This document shows, in pieces, positions 34,006 through 40,263 of a DNA stretch of 40,263 nucleotides. The stretch is from contig CANHWU010000007.1 of assembly GCA_947464415.1 (NCBI GenBank), forward strand, positions 1-40,263, given 5' to 3'. The DNA comes from Flavobacteriales bacterium. GTDB taxonomy: Bacteria; Bacteroidota; Bacteroidia; Flavobacteriales_D; Sanyastnellaceae. The notes under the pieces are model-generated. The model had not been told where the DNA came from. It was given only the letters and a program-made list of their open reading frames with translations, and ran no database searches. The position numbers and the translations under genes are program-made. Position 1 is the stretch's first letter. Each line of letters begins with the position of its first letter.

Positions 34006-34335
34006 ATGGCTAAGGTGATCATTGGACAGGAAATCAAACGAATTGTTAAAAAGAGGGGGATAACAGTGGAGGAATTGGCCCAAGCTCTCAATGTTTCAAA
34101 ACCCAATGTCTTTGATATTTACCGCAGAGAATCCATCGATACAGGCCTGCTGGAGCGACTATGCAAAGTACTTAACTACAATTTTTTCAAATCTTATTAC
34201 CTACAATATCAAACTGAACCAGAAAAAGAAACCATTGAATTGTACAAAGAGCAAGTTGATTTTCTTAAAAATATCATTCACGAAAAAGAGGAGTTGTACA
34301 AGGTCTTGATAAAAGTAATAGAGAAGAAAGCATAA
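34006..34335 (+). CDS. HTH (XRE-like) transcriptional regulator with coiled-coil tail
   Basis: A 109-residue protein. Residues about 5-60 form a helix-turn-helix of the lambda-repressor/XRE type: IGQEIKRIVKKRGITVEELAQ, then the recognition region NVSKPNVFDIYRRESIDT, and RLCKVLNYNFF. The C-terminal half (65-107) is a charged helix (EPEKETIELYKEQVDFL to KVIEKK), probably for dimerisation. It faces away from the Mod remnant and the chaperone cassette, with AATAATAG repeats in between, so it may control them or itself. It could also relate to the peptidase operon 116 bases downstream. Confidence 0.82.
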   Translation: MAKVIIGQEIKRIVKKRGITVEELAQALNVSKPNVFDIYRRESIDTGLLERLCKVLNYNFFKSYYLQYQTEPEKETIELYKEQVDFLKNIIHEKEELYKVLIKVIEKKA

Positions 34336-34451
34336 ACCATCCCTTTTCAAAAACATCTATTGAGGATTATCGGGATTAAATTTAATTCGGCTACACTTAT
34401 GAAAATCAATGGTTATTGAGTTTTGCTGAATTAGTTTATTATTTTTATAGC

Positions 34452-36164
34452 ATGAAAACAAGCCGCGTTTTTGTTTGCCTTTTTATGCTGGTGTTTGCAA
34501 GTGTTCCTATTTGGGGACAAAAAAACTATATAATCGAATACAGTAATAAAAACAACACTTTCCAATATTTCATTTCTTCCGAAGATGGAAGTGAATCTAA
34601 GAAAAAACAAGTACGGTCTTTTCATCCAAAACCTGATGATCATATCACAATGGTGGTAAAGGATTACAACGGTTTTATCTATTCTCCGCAAATTGGCTTT
34701 AAATCTGAAGTTACGACCAATCAAACGCCTACTTCCTTGAGTGTATTAGGTTCCATGAGCTCCGCTCTTTTGGGCGTCGATTTATCTTTTCTATCAAAAC
34801 TCCATTCCATTCCTTTATCGAGAGGAGAAGCTCAATGGAATCCCGAGGAAAAAGAAGTAATGGACCAACTTTCTATATTGGAAAATCAATCGAGCCTTCT
34901 CATGGAGAAATGGGAAATTCAAAACGATATACTTTCCATTTCACATGCTCCACAAAAGACAACGGCTGAAATCAAAAAAGAACTGACCCCTACCATTCAG
35001 CGCTGGAAAGAAACACCAGACGTTGATTGGAATTCCCTTCATAAAGCCGCCCAGCACTTAGAGAATTCTTCAACTAAAAATTTGCGAAGCACCATTACCG
35101 ATCAGTTGTCGCAAATTGCAGATGTTCAAAATCAATTGAAATCGATTGAACAAACACCGCTCATGACGAATCAGCAAATTTTGCAACTTGAAAATTTAGC
35201 CCTCCAAATTCCTGAATCCACTTCCCTTCCAGTATCGTTAGCGTCCCTTAAATCAGATGAAACGGCCAACGGCACATTGGAAAACATCACCGTACAAATT
35301 AGTTTTTTAGAGCAAGATCTCACCCAATCGGCTCTATCAAATACGAGCGCTCCCTCTTTTCCTCATCACGATAAAATCATTTACTTTAATCCTCACTCTT
35401 GGAAAAATCCAAATGGTCAGATCACTCATGAATGGTGTGAAGGATGTGAACCTGTAGTCAAAGCAGAAGGATATTTCAATTATCAAAATAGCCAACAAGC
35501 CATGCCTCCTGCGGAATTTGAGTCATTGTTTAATCAGCATCCAGGAGCCTATGGAGAATGGAAAATATATGATGATGAGGGAAAATTAAAGCAACATCTA
35601 CGACTTCAAAATTTCTCCACTGCTACCATTGCCCAGAACCCGAAAACCGCTTTTTCGCAAACCCATACCATTTCCATCGCATCAGCACCTGCTCTTCAGA
35701 TGGGAACTGGTATTTTTATGAATCAAACTTTTGAAGATCGTTTTACTTATCGGAAATTTCAAAATTTGAATGGCGATTCCGTTCTCATTTCATCTGAAGC
35801 CCATGGAGATTGGATTCCCTCACTGGGAGCGCAAATGCGATTACTGATCCCCAATTCATCCCCCGTTCAATGGGGATTGAATTTAGGTGGCAGCGTTAAT
35901 GCCTTTTCTAATATCGACGCGAAAAAAATGAATCTACACTTGGGGAGTGAAATGAGTCTTAAATCTTTTTCCTATCTCAGTGTATCTATGGGTTTGAGCG
36001 CCTGCAGAACCAATCGATTGAACAAAAATTACCAAATTAATCACTGGTACACCCAGAAAGATTTATTTTTTTCTGATGTGAGAAATGATAATAACAATGT
36101 AAGTAACCTTACCCAAGAAATATTCAAGTGGGGCTGGTATGTTGGATTAAATCTTAATTTTTAA
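34452..36164 (+). CDS. Uncharacterised exported protein, possibly outer-membrane C-terminus
   Basis: A 570-residue protein starting MKTSRVFVCLFMLVFASVP with a signal peptide ending near WGQ; an in-frame ATG at 34416 would add 12 residues and break the n-region. Residues about 20-110 are beta-rich. About 120-300 is helical with Gln/Ser-rich coiled-coil character. Residues around 335-375 hold a short motif part with EWCEGCEP and EWKIYDDEGK. From about 395 to the end, alternating strands (GTGIFMNQTFEDRFTY, WGLNLGGSVNAF, LSVSMGLSACR) end in WYVGLNLNF, a terminal Phe typical of outer-membrane barrels. It is the first gene of the operon with two peptidases, 4 bases before the next gene. The function is unknown. 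Confidence 0.6.
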   Translation: MKTSRVFVCLFMLVFASVPIWGQKNYIIEYSNKNNTFQYFISSEDGSESKKKQVRSFHPKPDDHITMVVKDYNGFIYSPQIGFKSEVTTNQTPTSLSVLGSMSSALLGVDLSFLSKLHSIPLSRGEAQWNPEEKEVMDQLSILENQSSLLMEKWEIQNDILSISHAPQKTTAEIKKELTPTIQRWKETPDVDWNSLHKAAQHLENSSTKNLRSTITDQLSQIADVQNQLKSIEQTPLMTNQQILQLENLALQIPESTSLPVSLASLKSDETANGTLENITVQISFLEQDLTQSALSNTSAPSFPHHDKIIYFNPHSWKNPNGQITHEWCEGCEPVVKAEGYFNYQNSQQAMPPAEFESLFNQHPGAYGEWKIYDDEGKLKQHLRLQNFSTATIAQNPKTAFSQTHTISIASAPALQMGTGIFMNQTFEDRFTYRKFQNLNGDSVLISSEAHGDWIPSLGAQMRLLIPNSSPVQWGLNLGGSVNAFSNIDAKKMNLHLGSEMSLKSFSYLSVSMGLSACRTNRLNKNYQINHWYTQKDLFFSDVRNDNNNVSNLTQEIFKWGWYVGLNLNF

Positions 36165-36168
36165 GACA

Positions 36169-37719
36169 ATGAACGAAAATAAAATTCACTTGTACACTAG
36201 AATTGATATGAATGCCTACTTAACTTTTTTCTTTTGGATAATCCTGATTTTCTCAGGATTCACCTTCTCACTCCCCGTGTCGTCACAAACTCTGAATGCC
36301 ATGGGATGCGATTTCGAAAATGTAGATACAAGCAAAACCGTAAAGGCTCTATTTCCTGGACAGAGAGGAAGTTTACCCGCTCGCTTTTCACTCAGAAACT
36401 ATGCGCCCATGCCCGGTCATCAAGGAAGTGTAGGTTCATGCGCTGCTTGGGCATCCGCTTATGCTGGTCTCACCATAATGAATGGTGTCGAAGCTAAGGG
36501 CAAGCAAAGGGCATTCTCTCCGTGGCATTTGTACAATAGGGTGCAGACCTCTTTGAATCGTCAACCCTGTCAAAATGGATCTACCATCTCTTCTGCCTTG
36601 AATATGCTTAAATCCAATGGATGTCTTCACTTTGATGATTACTCCGCGGATTGCGGAACAGAACCTGCTGTTCAAGATTATCCTTTTGACTTATATGACT
36701 ACCAGGCATTGTCCATTTCCGTTACTGACTTTAAAAAAGCCCTCGCGTCAGAACAACCCATTATTGCTGCATTCAAGGCTTACAATAACACTGGGTGGGA
36801 GATAAAAGAAAACATTATGGATGGAGTATGGAATGGGAAACATACCGGAGAAAGTGTTGGAGGACATGCCATGTGTATCATTGGTTATGATGACCAAAAA
36901 AATGGTGGTGCGTTTGAAGTTATCAATAGCTGGGGAACCCAATGGGGACAAGGTGGATTCTTTTGGATTCGGTACCAAGACATTACAGCTAATATCAAAA
37001 ACGCCTTTAGCTTGATTCCTCATCCCGAACAAGAAACCACTTTGGCGTCCAATGTATACGCCCAACAATTAGAAATACATAACGATTGTTATGACCCCAT
37101 TTATGTTGCAATAGGAATGGAACAAGAGGGAGAATGGGTAAGTAAAGGTTGGTACCCTGTGCTGTCCAATGATCTTTATACCATTGACGTTTCATCGCGT
37201 ACTTCCAATGAAATTCAATGGACTGCAGCGAATCATGATATGAGTATCCAATGGGAGAATGCCGAGGCGTCAATTAAACTCTGCACCGACATGAATCAAT
37301 CTTTTGAATTCACCACACAAGACTGTCCAAATCCCATTGGATTTAATTCGGCTCAACCGAAACCTCAACAATCAAAATACATTTTGCACTTAGGTTGTCC
37401 TACATTACAAGGAAGAAATGCGGAAGTCATTCATCTTGCTGACCACAATGAGGTGATGGAAGATCCTCGATCAAAAGTTGAAGCAAACCAATTTTGGAAA
37501 TCGGAATATGCTTTATACGATTTGCTTTCACAACACCTCATTCCCGCATACATGAACGATGAAGGTGAAAATGTATATTCAGTTTGGATAACCGATGGGA
37601 CTCAAGCACCCGAGAAAAAGGACCTTACACCTGAAGAAATGGAAATGGATCACCGTTTCAAATTTATATCCGAACAAACGGCTCAACAGTGGTTGCAATG
37701 GAAAAAAGAAAAAAAATAA
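36169..37719 (+). CDS. Exported papain-family (C1A) cysteine peptidase with DUF1036-like domain
   Basis: A 516-residue protein. A signal anchor lies at about 16-38, so an alternative start at 36208 (MNAYLTFF) would give a more usual signal peptide. The C1A catalytic residues are all present: oxyanion Gln85 and nucleophile Cys91 in HQGSVGSCAAWASAYAG, His233 in GGHAMCIIGYDD, and Asn253 in VINSWGTQWGQGGFFWIRY. Residues about 303-387 resemble DUF1036 (HNDCYDPIYVAIGMEQ, GEWVSKGWYPV, DC near the end), a small domain found in secreted or membrane proteins. The C-terminal 120 residues are unassigned. It overlaps the caspase gene by 22 bases, so the two are coupled. Confidence 0.85.
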   Translation: MNENKIHLYTRIDMNAYLTFFFWIILIFSGFTFSLPVSSQTLNAMGCDFENVDTSKTVKALFPGQRGSLPARFSLRNYAPMPGHQGSVGSCAAWASAYAGLTIMNGVEAKGKQRAFSPWHLYNRVQTSLNRQPCQNGSTISSALNMLKSNGCLHFDDYSADCGTEPAVQDYPFDLYDYQALSISVTDFKKALASEQPIIAAFKAYNNTGWEIKENIMDGVWNGKHTGESVGGHAMCIIGYDDQKNGGAFEVINSWGTQWGQGGFFWIRYQDITANIKNAFSLIPHPEQETTLASNVYAQQLEIHNDCYDPIYVAIGMEQEGEWVSKGWYPVLSNDLYTIDVSSRTSNEIQWTAANHDMSIQWENAEASIKLCTDMNQSFEFTTQDCPNPIGFNSAQPKPQQSKYILHLGCPTLQGRNAEVIHLADHNEVMEDPRSKVEANQFWKSEYALYDLLSQHLIPAYMNDEGENVYSVWITDGTQAPEKKDLTPEEMEMDHRFKFISEQTAQQWLQWKKEKK

Positions 37720-39740
37720 ATTACCCATTTCTTCTCCTTCTTTTTCTTCCATTCAGCATCTGCAGTTGGAGTCAAACGCAACATGCCCTCATTGTGGCTA
37801 TCGGTGAATACCCTAGCCATCCTGAACAAAAAAAGAACTGGTCTGACCTCAGCTCTAAAAACGATGCGGACATCCTTCAAAAAGCATTGCTCAAACAAGG
37901 GTTTGAGGTAAAAAATATACATGTCATCAGTGATTCAATGGCCACTAAAAAAGACATCGATGTGGCATTTCGACAATTGACACAAGAGGTAAAACAAGGG
38001 GACATCATCTGGTTTCATTTCAGCGGACATGGTCAACAAATACAGGACTTGAATAACGACGAGCCAGATGGATACGATGAAGCGCTCATTACTTATTCTG
38101 CGCCTACAGAGTGCATCAGTGGTTATTTCGGAGAGGATCATCTATTGGATGATGAACTTCAACAATATTTTTTCCAACTTACCCAAGCACTTGGAACCAA
38201 GGGGCACTTACTCGTTACACTCGATGCCTGTCACAGCGGAACGGCCTCAAGAGGTGTTGAAGATTTGGTAAGAAGAGGTACTGATAAAACTTTTGACTTC
38301 AGTTGTCATATACAACAAAATGAAAATCGAATTTCCTATTCCCCTCCTAAAACCACTGAATGGGAAGATCTATTGAAGGAAGAAAAAAACAAAGCCAGTA
38401 TGGTGGTGATATCAGGATGCACCGCGCAAGAAGTGAATTATGAATACAAAGTAAACAATGTGGGTTATGGCACATTGACCTTTGCGCTGTGCGAAGCCAT
38501 GAACAATGCTCAATTCAGTGAAATGACCTATCAGCAAATGTTCATTTTGATTCGGCAAATTGTTCAAAAAAACATGTTGAAAATCAGTCAATACGGCAAG
38601 TTCAAAATCAATCAGTCGCCGCAATTTGAGGGGAACATCCATGCACAGGTACTCAATGGAACGGCCAAAAATGCCGCTTCTTTTTTTGAAGTGAGCAATA
38701 CCATGGGATTGGATATTGAAATTCAGGCCGGTTTACTCAACGGCATTAACTTGGGAGACTCCATCGATTTCGCATTGATCAGTGATCCGAGTAAAACCAT
38801 TCAAAGAGGTGTGGTAACGGATATAAATTCAAAAGAAGCTGTTGTTCATGTGACACAAAAGAAACTGGAAAAAAATGCGGCCAAATACCAAGCTACCGTT
38901 GGTTTCTCTCCGATTCAAAGCACTCCCATTCTTTTATACTGGATGGGCAATAAGAAAAAACAAAAAGAGATTGTCAAGGTTTTGGAATCACACCCAAAAA
39001 TCAAGTGGACAGAATACAAAGAAGAAGCAGATTTTGTTTTTACTACCGATGGAAAAACATGGCACCTGGAGACTCCTACCGGTCAAGCACATCGCAAGAT
39101 GGTCCCCATTTCGCTGGACAGTACTCAATGGCTCCACCAATGGATTGGACAATTGGAGCGGGTAGAACAATTTAAAAAATTAGAGATTTCACAGTCCTCA
39201 CAAGATATCGATTGGGACTACATTGCGGTCGAAAAATGCAATGAATGCGCCGTCAGCGATGACATCTTGGATTTTAGTTGTATTAAAAAACCAAAATCAT
39301 TCTATCGAAAAACCACTTGGAAGGATGGACAGGTGGGGGTTTTGGCCAAAGATCATTTAATGGATATGATCGTGATTAATCGCAACGAGAAACCGCGGTA
39401 TTTAACAGTGGTCAATTTTCTCACCAACGGAGCGTTGCAAGCTGGTCATTCTGTAAAATTACCCACCGATGTGCTTCTTACACCCAATGTCCCTTTCCAC
39501 CTCATCATGACACAAAACGAAATCGGGGAGGAAATTTACAAATACATCATTTCTGAAGAGCCCCTTCACATAGAAAATAGCAGCATCTTTTTGGATGGCG
39601 CACAACAGGCAGGAAAAAGAGGTTTGGGGGATTCTAGCGAGATCTTAACCTTCTTGGCACCTACCGATATTGGAACACGTGGCATTCAAAAAAATGTATC
39701 CATTGAAATCATCAATTTCAAAGTCAAAACAGTGGACTGA
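37698..39740 (+). CDS. Exported caspase-family (C14) peptidase with DUF4384-like C-terminus
   Basis: A 680-residue protein starting MEKRKKINYP, inside the end of the C1A gene (a GTG three codons earlier is possible). Signal peptide about 1-25. The caspase-like p20 region spans about 28-290: ALIVAIGEYP, the catalytic His111 in WFHFSGHGQQ, Cys178 in LVTLDACHSG, and the acidic DEPDGYDEALI segment of metacaspase-type proteins. The middle (about 320-560) is beta-rich and unassigned. The end (about 565-660, MDMIVINRNEKPRYLTVVNF to YIISEEPLHI) looks like DUF4384, a domain common after bacterial caspases. It is predicted to be extracytoplasmic, like the adjacent C1A peptidase. Substrates are unknown. 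Confidence 0.88.
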   Translation: MEKRKKINYPFLLLLFLPFSICSWSQTQHALIVAIGEYPSHPEQKKNWSDLSSKNDADILQKALLKQGFEVKNIHVISDSMATKKDIDVAFRQLTQEVKQGDIIWFHFSGHGQQIQDLNNDEPDGYDEALITYSAPTECISGYFGEDHLLDDELQQYFFQLTQALGTKGHLLVTLDACHSGTASRGVEDLVRRGTDKTFDFSCHIQQNENRISYSPPKTTEWEDLLKEEKNKASMVVISGCTAQEVNYEYKVNNVGYGTLTFALCEAMNNAQFSEMTYQQMFILIRQIVQKNMLKISQYGKFKINQSPQFEGNIHAQVLNGTAKNAASFFEVSNTMGLDIEIQAGLLNGINLGDSIDFALISDPSKTIQRGVVTDINSKEAVVHVTQKKLEKNAAKYQATVGFSPIQSTPILLYWMGNKKKQKEIVKVLESHPKIKWTEYKEEADFVFTTDGKTWHLETPTGQAHRKMVPISLDSTQWLHQWIGQLERVEQFKKLEISQSSQDIDWDYIAVEKCNECAVSDDILDFSCIKKPKSFYRKTTWKDGQVGVLAKDHLMDMIVINRNEKPRYLTVVNFLTNGALQAGHSVKLPTDVLLTPNVPFHLIMTQNEIGEEIYKYIISEEPLHIENSSIFLDGAQQAGKRGLGDSSEILTFLAPTDIGTRGIQKNVSIEIINFKVKTVD

Positions 39741-40263
39741 TCATTTCTGTGTTTGCAACACTCGCTCCGTTTCCAATAGCACTTTCTGTTTCACTACTTC
39801 AACATCACTTTCTTGAATGGTAATGGTATCCAGTGTTTTGCCTGCCTTCTTCCATTTCACTTTTACTTCATACGCGTTTCCAATCTGCTGATAAATCATG
39901 TTGACTTCAACATCATAGGTATTGGCGCTGCCCCAAGCATAGTGCCATTGATCCGTGATGGACCGGGATGCTCCTTGATTCATCAATTCCTTGAAATGCA
40001 AATCATCCTCTGTTGTCGATAAATTCAACGCATTGGCACAATACACCATCGGTTTTTCTTGTTGTATTTCAATACCACCTCTGATTTCCTCATCCAACTC
40101 TCCCACTCGGATGTTCCCCCTGCCAAAGGGCTGTGCCTCTTGTTCAATCCCCAACTCCCTGGTCATATTGTCCATCGTCGTCTCCGTCTCCAAAAACCAT
40201 TTCTGTACATTGATAAACCGTTCCTCATCCAATGTGCTGCTGCTCGTCTTCAAGGTCTTTAAC
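39741..40263 (-). CDS. Uncharacterised protein, C-terminal part (runs off window end)
   Basis: An open minus-strand frame from the window edge to a TGA at 39741, back to back with the caspase gene stop (TGATCA). About 173 residues are visible. They are acidic to neutral, with FINVQKWFLETE, GNIRVGELDEEIRGGIEI, QWHYAWGSANTYDVEVNMI and a coiled C-terminus VVKQKVLLETERVLQTQK. There is no signal peptide or membrane segment in the visible part and no recognised family. The true start lies outside the window; a TTG at 40253 is unlikely to be it. Confidence 0.5.
   Translation of the reverse strand, partial: LKTLKTSSSTLDEERFINVQKWFLETETTMDNMTRELGIEQEAQPFGRGNIRVGELDEEIRGGIEIQQEKPMVYCANALNLSTTEDDLHFKELMNQGASRSITDQWHYAWGSANTYDVEVNMIYQQIGNAYEVKVKWKKAGKTLDTITIQESDVEVVKQKVLLETERVLQTQK

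Noticed and set aside
37698-39740. Caspase gene as part of a gasdermin- or CBASS-type abortive-infection system
   Set aside because: The protein has a signal peptide and no gasdermin, cyclase or sensor gene is adjacent; the partner is an exported C1A peptidase.
39738-39743. Back-to-back stops forming the palindrome TGATCA
   Set aside because: A natural result of two convergent TGA stops meeting; no sign of function.

Overview
The window looks like chromosome from a member of the phylum Bacteroidota, most likely the Flavobacteriales. Pointers are a GldA-type ABC ATPase, two secreted proteins with C-terminal type IX secretion (T9SS) sorting domains, a TonB-dependent receptor with an N-terminal carboxypeptidase-regulatory-like domain, Bacteroidota-restricted small families (DUF4834-like, HYC_CC_PP-like), and promoters of the TTG / TAnnTTTG type. 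No tRNA, rRNA, CRISPR array, transposase or integrase was seen, and no gene-free stretch exceeds 300 bases.

Left part (1-25413), mostly core genes. The minus strand at 1-6117 carries an MFS transporter start, a FemAB-like acyltransferase, a YfhO-like membrane protein, a small DUF4834-like protein and gldA; one plus-strand membrane protein (1592-2290) overlaps the YfhO gene tail to tail. A plus-strand run at 6205-8825 holds a FIST sensor protein, purN and an esterase. The minus strand at 9019-14351 holds a repeat-rich T9SS cargo protein, trhO and ahcY. The plus strand at 14413-18344 holds a phosphopantetheinyl transferase, a T9SS cargo protein and a GH3-type adenylating enzyme. The minus strand at 18327-21347 is a likely metal (copper-type) locus: Cys/His-rich small protein, exported heavy-metal-binding (HMA) protein and TonB receptor. 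It is followed by three uncharacterised exported proteins (21422-24148). Uridine kinase and an ArsC/Spx-like protein lie on the plus strand at 24407-25413.

Middle part (25508-33442), the most interesting region. Six tightly packed minus-strand genes, read from the promoter side, encode an exported SH3-domain protein, a membrane protein with a J-domain-like N-terminus lacking HPD, a membrane-anchored coiled-coil protein whose cytoplasmic tail looks GrpE-like, an Hsp70, a protein-kinase-like/AAA ATPase fusion whose kinase lacks the catalytic Asp, and a TerB-like protein. This reads as a complete DnaK/DnaJ/GrpE-like triad tethered to the inner membrane, with a periplasmic sensor side and a cytoplasmic unfoldase/pseudokinase side. 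I know of no named system with this composition. Upstream lies a truncated N-terminus of a type III DNA methyltransferase, then a divergent HTH regulator with repeated AATAATAG elements in the shared intergenic region. This suggests an accessory, possibly defence-associated, locus.

Right part (34452-40263): a plus-strand operon encoding a large exported protein with a possible outer-membrane C-terminus, a papain-family (C1A) peptidase fused to a DUF1036-like domain, and an exported caspase-family peptidase with a DUF4384-like tail. A convergent partial gene of unknown function runs off the end.
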